Below are positions 1 to 8,256 of a DNA stretch of 13,537 nt, in pieces. Every line of letters begins with the position of its first letter. Positions within the stretch are counted from its first letter, which is position 1. The notes under the pieces were generated by a model. That model was not told the origin of the DNA and made no database searches. It was given only the letters and a program-made list of their open reading frames with translations. The position numbers and the translations under genes are program-made. The DNA is from Diatrype stigma (taxonomy: Eukaryota > Ascomycota > Sordariomycetes > Xylariales > Diatrypaceae), in assembly GCA_022225965.2 (NCBI GenBank), contig JAKJXP020000221.1, positions 1 through 13,537 of the forward strand. The letters are read 5' to 3'.

Positions 1-759
1 GGGGGGGGTTGGAAGGAGGGAATAGTTGTCAGATTTGTAGCTAGATGGAAACGAGATTGAGGTAAGTAGTCTCAGGAAAGACCTCTCGACCAGATTGAGC
101 ATTAATTCACTGTTAGAGGTAGTAAGCTAGTTGTCATTTTTGCCGTCAACATCCGGTCAGATAATGTGTGAAGAGCGGCCGAAATGGAGGGCGGCCGAAC
201 GGAGTTATCCGCAAATCCATTCATGTTCTACTCGTATCTCCCCTATCAGGACCCCCTGAACGGGCACTCAACATCGGACTAGTTATATACCAACACCCTC
301 ATTGGCTGAATGATAACGTACTGATCTTGGTAACTACCTAAAATCGATCCCAAAATAACCCTGCGTCCGGCCCCGCATTCTACCAGAGAGTCGTTTGGTA
401 GCTGGGACCTACCTATAACTACGATGAAGGACTAGGTAGACCTTACACTTTCTAGTTAGATTACTAGTACGCCATACCATGCATAATCACTAATAGGGCT
501 ATCTGGGATTCTTATCTCCTGTGCCTCAATAATGTAGTAGAGATCCGGATGATAAGCTGTCGTTGTCGTCCTCAGCCAGTCAGCTTTTGGCTTGCCACAT
601 CCTATTCGCTGTGTCTTATAGCTGTGGAATTGTATGGTGCGATAGAGACATATGTATAATAACGGTCCCTGCAGGCCGTGTATTGATAAACGTGATATGG
701 ACCTTGCTCATTTATCTTGGAATACCACTAGTAGCCCTCGAAACTTAACAAAATCAGCT
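1..759. other. Non-coding region upstream of the MFS relic
   Basis: No reading frame here has coding character; the one longer frame (563-748, plus) resembles nothing I know. What can be seen is a poly-G run at the very start (1-8), a direct repeat of GCGGCCGAA at 175-183 and 191-199, and an inverted CGG-N6-CCG at 200-211. These may be binding sites for fungal zinc-cluster regulators, but nothing here proves it. Confidence 0.5.
175..211. promoter_or_regulatory. Possible zinc-cluster regulator sites (GCGGCCGAA repeat and CGG-N6-CCG)
   Basis: GCGGCCGAA occurs at 175-183 and again at 191-199, 16 bp apart. It is followed at once by an inverted CGG / CCG pair at 200-202 and 209-211 separated by six bases. 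CGG triplets in inverted order with fixed spacing are the known target type of Gal4-class Zn2Cys6 proteins; N6 is the spacing of Ppr1 and of the purine activator UaY. The site lies about 550 bp before the start codon of the transporter relic. Chance occurrence cannot be excluded from one copy. Confidence 0.25.
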
Positions 760-999
760 ATGGGGATAAAGAAGATAGACGATATAGGGCCGTCCGGGCT
801 GGACGTCACCAATACGGAACCTGTAAGCGAGGAAGGGTCCGTCTTGAAGCTCGGCGAGGGTGCCGACGAGGCCGGCGCGTTCGCGGGGACGGCGCATGGC
901 ATCACGATTGGCGATGAGACGAACAGGACCATCCTGCGCAAGATATACTTCCGCCTTATGCCCATAATGAGCGGCCTATATGCCTATGCAGTCTCGTGA
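760..999 (+). pseudogene. Truncated N-terminus of an MFS transporter (allantoate permease-like)
   Basis: The frame opens at ATG 760 and gives 79 residues before TGA at 997-999. Residues 1-45 form an acidic, glycine-rich cytosolic tail. Residues 46-78 then run HGITIGDETNRTILRKIYFR followed by LMPIMSGLYAYAV. This matches the conserved entry into the first helix of fungal anion:cation symporter family permeases (Dal5/Tna1 type), where D-E-x-T-N-R-x-L-L-R-K-I-D and L-M-P-L precede TM1. A Tyr stands at position 63 where the family normally has Asp. GC-rich codons at about 830-950 look like a former exon. The other eleven helices are absent: the frame stops inside TM1 and dehydrogenase-like coding follows within about 50 bp. 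An intron rescuing the frame was looked for, but no good donor precedes the TGA. Assignment rests on pattern recognition of about 33 residues. Confidence 0.62.
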
Positions 1000-1033
1000 A
1001 CCAGCCCGAAGAGAAGTGGTAAGGTAACCCTAG

Positions 1034-1195
1034 GGATCGCTTCTCGTCGAGCCAGTGTTCTGGGTGGAAGATGTCAGCACCGCCTTGTACCTGGCATCAT
1101 CCGCCGATGCGTACATAACGGGTGATCTCTTAAGGATAGATGGGGCGTGTGTTAGTTATTGGAGCAAAGATCACAGCAGTCTTCTGAAGGATTAA
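1034..1195 (+). pseudogene. C-terminal relic of a short-chain dehydrogenase/reductase
   Basis: An open plus-strand frame bounded by TAG at 1031-1033 and TAA at 1193-1195 has no start codon of its own. At about 1049-1147 it encodes EPVFWVEDVSTALYLASSAD followed by AYITGDLLRIDGA. This reproduces the C-terminal signature of classical SDR enzymes: an E-D-V segment, (F/Y)-L-A-S, then A-x-(F/Y)-(I/V)-T-G and a (V/I)-D-G end. Everything upstream in an SDR is missing: the TGxxxGxG cofactor motif, the YxxxK catalytic pair and most of the Rossmann fold. The ~16 residues after DGA are not family-like, so the end may also have decayed. An AATAAA hexamer overlaps the stop at 1194-1199. It cannot encode a working enzyme. 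It lies just after the MFS relic on the same strand and converges with the amidohydrolase gene. Confidence 0.58.
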
Positions 1196-1199
1196 TAAA

Positions 1200-1403
1200 C
1201 AAGAGTGGTCAAGGGGCATATAACAGTATAAAGATACTACAGATGACAGCAATAACAGCAATAACATGTGTAATGAAGTGATTAAGCAGGTAGGGAAGTG
1301 ATGTACAATACCTATATTCCCATTCCAGAGTAGCATTGCCATAGTTCAGATGTGATGTATGACTGCCTGCTTGGAACATCTAGTTAATCTTCTCTTTACT
1401 ACA
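1200..1403. other. Convergent intergenic spacer
   Basis: This stretch separates the 3' ends of the SDR relic (plus) and the amidohydrolase (minus). It is AT-leaning, contains several ATAACA words near 1250-1266, and shows no coding frame. It probably holds the 3' untranslated region of the amidohydrolase, but no clear minus-strand AATAAA was seen. Confidence 0.5.
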
Positions 1404-2913
1404 CTATGTCATCCCAACAGCCACGCCCCCCTGTTTCCAAATCTTAGCGTCTTTCATGACGAACGACACCCTCCTCAACGCCTCCTTGTCCTCCCCCGTA
1501 GTAGGATCCGCATCGAGCGCGATGATGTCTGCGCAAAGCCCCTGCTCGAGCCAGCCGAAGCGCTTGCCACAGCGGTCGCCACCGCACGACTTCCATCCGC
1601 CAATGGTGCAGGCGGCTAACACATCGGCGACAGGGATGCCAGACTGTACCATAAGCTCCATCTCGCGGGCGTTCTCGCCGTGAGGGTACGTGCCCGTATC
1701 GCCGCCGCAGGCGAGCTGCACACCCATGTCCCAAGCGCGTTTGGTTTGGGCTAGTATGGCGGCAAAGCGGTGCGCGTGCAGGCGCTCGCACATGGCCAAT
1801 GTCGGCACGAAGACGCAGCCGCGCTCGCGCATGGCAGCGAATACCTCGTCATCCGCGAAGTACGCGTGCTCGATAGTCAGGCTTCCCGCCTGCACGGCCA
1901 TGAGCACTGTAACATATGAGTTAGTTATCTCCCCATTCTAGGTAATCCAGCGGTAGTTCATTGGTTATGGATTATGTTTTAGGGACAAGAACTCTAATAA
2001 CGCAAGTCAAGGTGGACCGGGAAGTTCTTGGAGCTGCTTACCCCCACGTTTAGTGCCAGCATGACACGCCACGGGGCAGTCGGCCAGCTCGGCCTCGGCC
2101 ACCAGCGCATCCATCTCGTCCTGCGAGTAGCACAGCACATCCGGGTTCGGGTCCGGCGGCGGGTGCAGCACCGACCCGACGTACGGGTGCTGCTGGGCCG
2201 GCGGGAACCGCATGATGCGCCTCCGGTAGTCTGCATAGAACTTGATGATGTCGGCGCCATGTCCGAGGCGCCGCCGTACCGCCTTGCGGATCTCGTCCGC
2301 CCCGTCCGCCGGATCTGAGCCTCGCGGCAGGCACGTGCCCCCGATGTGGTTCTCCGTCCGACTTTCGTATGCGCTCGTTGATGCTACCACGCGCGTTGCC
2401 ACAAAGAGCCGCGGCCCCGGTATCAGGCCCCGGTTGATTGCGTCACGCACGTTGCAGTCGGCTTCTTGCATGGACTCCGATCCCAAGTCCCTATGATTTG
2501 TTTATGATCAGCATATGGTAATAGCCCCTTTTTTCCCCGATCTCTGGTTCGAATGGAAATTTCGGTGACGTTTACCGGTACGTCGTATACCCCGCTAACA
2601 GGCCGATGCGGCAGTGGTTGACGGCGCGTATAATACGCTCCGCGAAGCTCTCATCCCGCTTTTGATTTAAGGATGGATTCTCGTCGTAGGAATGCAAGAA
2701 TATATGCGTATGTGCATCCACAAACCCCGGCAACACGAACTTCCCGCGTAAGTCTACATCTGGCTCTGGGATATCTTCGGGCAGAGGCTCTGATCGCGTG
2801 TATATCTTCACGATAACGCCCGACTCCTCATCCACTACGATGGAGACCCCATGTTCGACGGCCTTGGTCTGCGTGTTGAACAGAGTGTCCGTATGTAATG
2901 TTCGCTGCACCAT
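1404..2913 (-). CDS. Metal-dependent amidohydrolase (imidazolonepropionase-like), three exons
   Basis: Joining 2913-2576, 2490-2042 and 1906-1404 gives 1290 nt and a 429 aa protein, a normal length for this family. It is predicted to be a cytosolic hydrolase of amide or cyclic amide bonds; the substrate is unknown. Residues 1-60 form the small beta-sandwich, then comes the TIM barrel. Metal ligands are all visible: H68-T-H70 in LPGFVDAHTH, K196 (normally carboxylated) in ADIIKFYAD, H256 in VACHAG, H276 in TIEHA and D332 in GGDTGTYPHGEN. The C-terminal part has the typical CADIIALDADP and FVMKDAKIWK segments that complete the sandwich. The start is ATG 2913 (A at -3, G at +4); an in-frame TGA lies upstream at 2976-2974 with no ATG between. 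No signal peptide is visible, unlike secreted ochratoxinase, a distant relative. There is no frameshift or internal stop, so the gene looks functional. Confidence 0.92.
1907..2041 (-). other. Intron 2 of the amidohydrolase gene (135 nt, phase 1)
   Basis: On the minus strand the donor GTAAGC begins at 2041 and the acceptor TTACAG ends at 1907, with a perfect CTAAC branch site at 1924-1920. Splicing joins G to TG (Val263) and gives HAGTKRGVLMAVQAGSLTIEH, with the family's usual spacing between the two histidine ligands H256 and H276. Confidence 0.92.
2491..2575 (-). other. Intron 1 of the amidohydrolase gene (85 nt, phase 2)
   Basis: On the minus strand the donor GTAAAC begins at 2575 and the acceptor CATAG ends at 2491, with a CTGAT branch-like site at 2511-2507. 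Without removal the frame meets TAA at 2574-2572. Splicing joins CG to G and restores GYTTYRDLGS, the conserved G-x-T-T-x-R-D-x-G segment of the family, which fixes the boundary exactly. Confidence 0.92.
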
Positions 2914-3040
2914 TCTGACCTCTTGCCTTCCAAATCCCTGGGCCCTTTGCGATGGTTTAAGGGCCAAACTATGTCACCAAAGGAGTCATATAAATACGCT
3001 CTGGTGTTTTGTAGGCACACTATGTCTTACTCAAGCTAGA

Positions 3041-3052
3041 CTATATATTGGC
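3041..3052 (-). promoter_or_regulatory. CCAAT/TATA-like element upstream of the amidohydrolase
   Basis: The minus strand reads GCCAATATATAG, so a CCAAT box overlaps a TATATA element about 130 bp before the ATG at 2913. The distance is plausible for a fungal core promoter. The words are short and could be fortuitous. Confidence 0.35.
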
Positions 3053-3151
3053 TCACGGTCGCGACGGAGAACTGCGATGAAGTCAAATACCCGGAGCGGG
3101 GTCTAAGGGCGCAGAAGATATGTGGGAGCTAAAGCTATCTGATTTACCACA

Positions 3152-3207
3152 TCGGCACGAACCCGATCGGCGCGATTCGGGGCGATAAGGAGCGGAACCG
3201 AGCTCGG
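3152..3207. promoter_or_regulatory. CGG/CCG and GATA cluster upstream of the amidohydrolase
   Basis: Within 56 bp there are TCGG at 3152-3155 and CCGA at 3163-3166 (inverted, 7 bp apart), CGG at 3168-3170 and 3178-3180, CGATAAGG at 3183-3190, CGGAACCG at 3193-3200 and the palindrome CCGAGCTCGG at 3198-3207. Zn2Cys6 activators bind paired CGG triplets and AreA-type nitrogen regulators bind HGATAR. The cluster sits 240-295 bp before the start codon, a normal place for a fungal upstream activating region, which suggests inducible and possibly nitrogen-responsive expression. This is inference from motifs only. Confidence 0.35.
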
Positions 3208-3432
3208 ATAGGTATATACCGTAACTCGTTATATAACCATGTGGGAGTGGGGGTCAAAAAATGGTACCTAGTATACTGGCTTTCGAAGTCCGGCTCTGTC
3301 GACATGGGGCGGAGGATAGGGGCTTACGATATTGAAATCTATCGAATTTTAGTCTGAGTTTCCATAGACAAAGTGTTAGTCCTTCATATACGATAGAGCG
3401 TGGTGATCCATGTTTTTCTACCCATACTTACT

Positions 3433-3514
3433 ATGAAAAATGATAAAACTGAAAAAGAGTAAAAGAGAAAAAGAAAAAAAGAAAAAAAGAAAAACGAAAT
3501 CAAAAACAAAAAAC
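3433..3514 (+). repeat. A-rich, purine-dominated low-complexity tract
   Basis: About 80 bp are almost entirely A with spaced G, including imperfect repeats of GAAAAA and GAAAAAAA at about 3466-3494. C and T are rare, most of the C falling near the 3' edge. It is most likely a decayed microsatellite. No target-site duplication or reverse-transcriptase coding is visible beside it, so a retroposon tail is not supported. Confidence 0.75.
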
Positions 3515-5271
3515 GTCATGGGCATCAAAACGGTCTACTATATCGCCATGGAGTTCTTCTGGCTATGGGCAAATAAATACTTCAGATCGTAGCATTGCTT
3601 GTACGTGCACACTACGACATTGTAAAAGCCTCGGACGAAGAATATAGGTAAATTTTATGACATGAGAGGGATGCCCCCCAACTTGCAATTGCGTACAAAA
3701 AGCATGTGGTGATACCCAAAAGTCGCTGCGCCGCAAAATGGAATAGTCGCTGGCCTTCTCTGACCTTGTATTAATACGCATAGATAGGAATGCACATAGC
3801 TGGCGTTTGTTCGATTATAAGGTTGGTATTAGCCTGGATAGTGCCACTTCGAGCCATCGCAGAGTTCCTCCTTTACATATCCCCTTTAACGAGAAGTGAG
3901 ACACAATACCAAGTGAAGTAAGTTAACGATGCCAATCTGTTACGGCTCCTGTTAATACCAAGATCGTAGTAGGTACAGGGGATAGGAGCTTGTGAGAGCT
4001 CCACCAGAGCGGTATAATTTCTATCCGAACATCTACTTCCCCCTTGTGTGTAGAAACTGCGCTTCCTGCTCCAGATCGGGAAGCTTGTATCTAGTCAGAC
4101 AATTATAACTTTCTGCTTTGTGTCCCGTTTTCACCATCAGCTGAAACATTATTACATCTAACAACGGGGTTAGACTCCACGAGGACTGGGACATCCCATA
4201 TTAAATGGGTATACGTAAGTTGTGTAGATGTTGGTCATTTTACGGATCGCGAATGCTTGTGAAGCTACCTGGGCGCGTAATCACGCATAGTGAGATTGCT
4301 CCATGTCTTGATACAGCTACCATCGTAACTGGTCCAATTTTTTCCCCCGGGGTTAAGTGATACAGAAGGCGTTTTGCTTACATCTTAACTAATCATACTG
4401 GTTTGCTATCCTGAAAGTGGAAAGCCAGTACATATTCGAACTCAGAAGTACCGTATTGCTGACGGTGCTCGGGATAAAGTGGTCTTGTCTTAATGCGCGA
4501 CCGTTCCAGCTTGAGGGCATAAACGATGTCGAAGATCACCAAAAAGCTAGATCATGGTTATAGCATTCATGCTAGTGGACCGAGCTTACTCCTTCATGTA
4601 TCCTTCTTGAGTACCGAATCGCCCCCAGACAACCCCGCATACCCCTATCTGAAGTGAGTGGGTGAACACTCCCCCGGGCAACCCTAGAGTATCGGCAAGG
4701 GATAAGGCAGCAGGGAGTTCGCCCCGTCATGATAACCTCGGGGATGTTCAGTGGTACCACCCTTATCATATACCGAGCTGCGCGTCCATGCACAAAGTTC
4801 TGAGTCAAACCGACTACTACGTAACACCAAAGATAGATAGGTCCCTCATGCGAGCCTGGGATTTTATGATGATCTCCAACTGATTAATAATGCATGTAGA
4901 GAGAAGTAAGGTCTGGTGGTAAGCAGTACATGCGTATGAGTATACCATTATGGGCTGCCCAAAATGGACGATGGACATATCCTTGGCAGCCTGGAAGAAG
5001 CGGCAACTCCCCTTGATAAGATCGGAGATCTTCCTAGTGAGGTCGACGGACCCGTCTGACCCGGCTCCTTGTCACTCAAGACTGTAACTAGTGCCGAGGT
5101 CGTTCCACCTCACAGGGCTGACAGACACATATCCTACCCAGTTATGGCTAGAGTGCTATGTAGCTGGCCAGTGTGAGTATTTGTAATCGTCTAATTTGTC
5201 GTGGCTACCCCAGAGGATACGGAGCCCCGCCTACAGGTTACTTCGTAGCGTCGTAGGTAGGTAGCTGGAAG

Positions 5272-5292
5272 CTTTCGTAAGTTATACGAAAG
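5272..5292. repeat. Small perfect inverted repeat (8-bp stem, 5-nt loop)
   Basis: CTTTCGTA at 5272-5279 is the reverse complement of TACGAAAG at 5285-5292, with AGTTA between. It lies in the gene desert with no gene next to it that it could terminate or regulate. It may be coincidental. Confidence 0.5.
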
Positions 5293-8224
5293 TGTTAAGT
5301 GGCCGTGTCTGGGCTTTCAAACGCAACTTCATGTATATCATGTTAGCAATTAACTCATAGACATATTGTGAATACATGAAAGTAGCTAATGTACTTCGTG
5401 AGTTTGTACGAGGGTCTTAGGTATGATTATTATTCTCCGCAAAAACCAGCAACTCTCAAAAGGGATGTTGTACCGCGAGCATAGTAAGCTGAGCCGACAG
5501 AGGCATGTTTATGCCTATACTACTCATTGCCGCCTGCCTGCTGGCGCTGCTGGCGTTGGCACCCGCGGTAAATGCAATCAATGTTGGTTGGCCACATACG
5601 CTTTTCTTTAGGCTGTGATTAATACATCTATAGTTTTAACTACGTACACAGCCAGACAGTCCAGACTATCTACCATCTACCTGGCAACCTGACAGCTTAC
5701 GAGAACTGACGATCCACTTGCCGGATTCCGTTTGAACCTAACGTACTTTCAGACCCGCATATCAACAGTACATACATTAGTTTGTAGGTGATGTAGCATC
5801 AGCCCTACGGGCTGCAGCAAGAGCCTACAGAGAGGAGAGAAGTCTTGGCCAAGCTAGTACCAGATTGTGATCAGCTTCCTGTCATGGGGGGTTGGGGCGG
5901 CCTTTTTACGGCTTACTCTGCCTAATCCAGCAGTCTAACTAGGTAGATTTCAGCGCGCGGAGTATCCCAGCTGCCTAGGGTACGCTACACCTACGGATGT
6001 CCCTACAGTAGGTAGCTACCTGCTTCGTATTCTCGTCGAGACAGTCTCTAGAAAGTTTGGACCATCTCACTCTATTCAGCTCGAGCCGCCGATGGTTGGG
6101 TAAACCCACCAGTCAATAATCCCTGTAGTTGAGGGGCTTAGAGGGGGTGGAGGCATTCTAGGCGTCTATGTGCCTATCACCACGGCATGATCCATGGATA
6201 TTCCCGTTTTCTCTGTCGGTCATGGAGTGGCTTAGTTTGGATTGTTTGACCCCCGCAAGTTCGAGTTCCGCCGTCGCAAATACGACGCAGTCTTGGTTTC
6301 CAGATATGTACTACATTCGAGTAATTAATGCATGCCTATGTAGCTAGCATCCGAGGTGGATTTCCTGTCAGACCGTATAACTACGTAGTACTAGCGAATT
6401 AACAAGACCCCGGTCCGTCCTAGGTACTCTAGAATTTCTATCAAAGATAATAATGTTTTCATACCATAAATCCGTATCCATGGAACAATGTCATCAAAAT
6501 AACACTTCATGTAAATGCTTATCGTAGAAATGATTCATGATTCAGGTGGAAGTGCTTGACAGCGTGTAAGCAGGAAGGTGTGGCCAGCAGGATCAGGCCG
6601 AACTACATAGACTAAACGAGATAATCCTTATGTATCAGTATGTTTTCTAATGTTACTAAAAGCTCATTACACTTAAATGACATCGTCTACTTCTTACCGC
6701 ATGGATCATGGGTTCGGTAAAGTGAGCTACCACCAGCTAATGACAATACACTTCGGAGTAAGTTAGCTGGCCTTTAGCGTCAGCTATCCATCTTCGCCGC
6801 TAGAAAGACCGTGTCACAGATCCTCAACGCATTTTAGTTACAATGCATTGTAATAGGAGACGTAGTCGCAAACCCGTCCCCGGATTAGGCAGGCTTTTTG
6901 ACTTGTACAAGGGTCTTCTAAGTTTGAGAACTGTCGGTATAGTATTAAGGGTCCACATCCGGTAGGCTTCTTTTCTCAACTTGACCAGAGCGGGTCGGAG
7001 GGGAGCGGGAGGGCCGGGGGGCCCGGAGCTGAAGGATCGACAATCCTCCGGCAAAGGCGAAGGAACGAAGGAAGTGCCTCACATGAGGTTTTTCTAGAAC
7101 TTCCAATATGAGTGTCCCATTTGATCTTTTTTCTTTCTTCCTTTCAGAGTGGCCCTGGGCTCGCCCGTCATCATCCATCATCACTGTCATTGTTGTGGTG
7201 GTGGACGGGGCTTAGGGACACGGTTCACAAAACCCCTGTTTGGACGAACGGCACAGCGATGGAGCTGAGGTAGGCTTACTTCAAATCAAGTGAGGTGAAC
7301 CTGAACGTTACAGTTACACACATCAGTTGTATTATACTCGATTTACAACGAGTGGTGAGCGCCTTGACGACATCCCAGTGCAGGACTAACCCCCCTTTTC
7401 CCTTTTTTCTTCATCTTGGTATGGACGTTTGGAAGTTACCGGTAATGGTATAATTGGTAAGTACAGATTTTGAGGCTGAGGCTGAGGTGGAGAGACCAAG
7501 GGAGAGAACAAATGCCCCTAACTAGACACGGAAACGCTTGGCGAGAGATTTTATGCACGGCGAATCCGACTTCCTCTGCCGGTGACCAAAAAGGATCTTC
7601 CTGACAGGCTTCGGTCAAGGAATCCTTATTGGAGAGACTGCAAGAGAATTTTCATGGATTGACATTTATACATGATATCAACAGACCAGGGGTGGTAAGA
7701 AAAGGAATCGTTACATGCGTTAGTTGCCGTTAACCCAATCCCAAATCCCAATGAGGAAGAAAAAAAGAACACAAAAATTGATGCGCCATCCTATCTTCAA
7801 ACCAAAAGGTACCGAGAAGGCCCGATACGCCGCTTGCTTCAGGATCAACCGTCCGAACCAACACCCTATTGTATTTATGACAACGTGTTGATACGAGAAC
7901 GCCTTCATGCTGCACAACGGAGATTTCCCTCAGATACTAGAGAACCTCCGGAAATGCTCCCCAACGGGGAAACTGATCAGCCCCGGGGAAAATGTGTCGC
8001 TCCCTAGAACCAACAACCGAACAAACATAGATGCAGATGCGATGCATGTGTCGCAAGACCCTGTAAATCCCAACTATGCTCCGGATGTTTTCCTTTCCAT
8101 TGTAACCAATGACTAGTCGTAATAGTGTTTGCGTCGCACCCTTACAGACCAATAAATGGTAGTAGCTAGGTAGTGCGGACCAATAATAGGGGAAAATGCA
8201 AAACGAAATGTGAAAAGGTTAGAT

Positions 8225-8256
8225 TCTTCAGGCCTCTACCGGCGATCTTCAGGCCG
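8225..8256. repeat. Short direct repeat at the 3' end of the membrane-protein gene
   Basis: CTTCAGGCC occurs at about 8226-8234 and again at 8248-8256, one copy beside the stop codon and the other in the last codons. It is too short to claim a function. Confidence 0.4.

Larger units (their letters stand above)
3250..8235. other. Gene-poor region of about 5 kb
   Basis: No intact gene can be supported. Open frames are short, mostly under 80 codons, overlap one another on both strands and lack recognisable domains. Base composition is near 50% GC without an obvious strongly AT-rich block, so this does not look like a heavily RIP-mutated transposon. Local items are an A-rich tract (3433-3514), a minus-strand frame with coding-like codons (4952-5071), a signal-peptide-like micro-ORF (5505-5618), a small hairpin (5272-5292), a GC-rich patch at about 6985-7080 and pyrimidine runs at 7122-7145 and 7391-7410. 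Confidence 0.55.

Noticed and set aside
1444..2496. Several overlapping frames on both strands
   Set aside because: All are shadows of amidohydrolase exons 2 and 3 in other frames; the arginine- or alanine-rich translations are typical of GC-rich coding DNA read out of frame.
3433..3514. The A-rich tract as a poly(A) tail of a retroposon
   Set aside because: G is regularly interspersed, no target-site duplication is seen, and no reverse-transcriptase or other element coding lies upstream.
5783..5870. A plus-strand frame reading GDVASALRAAARAYREERS, vaguely like an aldehyde dehydrogenase N-terminal segment
   Set aside because: It is only about 27 residues, closed by stops on both sides, with low third-position GC; the likeness is no better than chance for an alanine/arginine-rich stretch.
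6226..6270. A possible tRNA gene (TGGCTTAGTTTGG followed by AGTTCGAGTTCC)
   Set aside because: The A-box-like and B-box-like words are only about 31 bp apart, too close for a tRNA, and no acceptor stem pairs around them.
7122..7147. A strong plus-strand 3' splice-site look-alike (long pyrimidine run ending in CAG)
   Set aside because: No upstream donor and no coding exon on either side could be found in any frame.
6945..7190. A minus-strand 81-codon frame over a GC-rich patch
   Set aside because: No domain, and the basic, proline-rich translation is what GC-rich low-complexity DNA gives; overlapping frames on the same strand are equally open.
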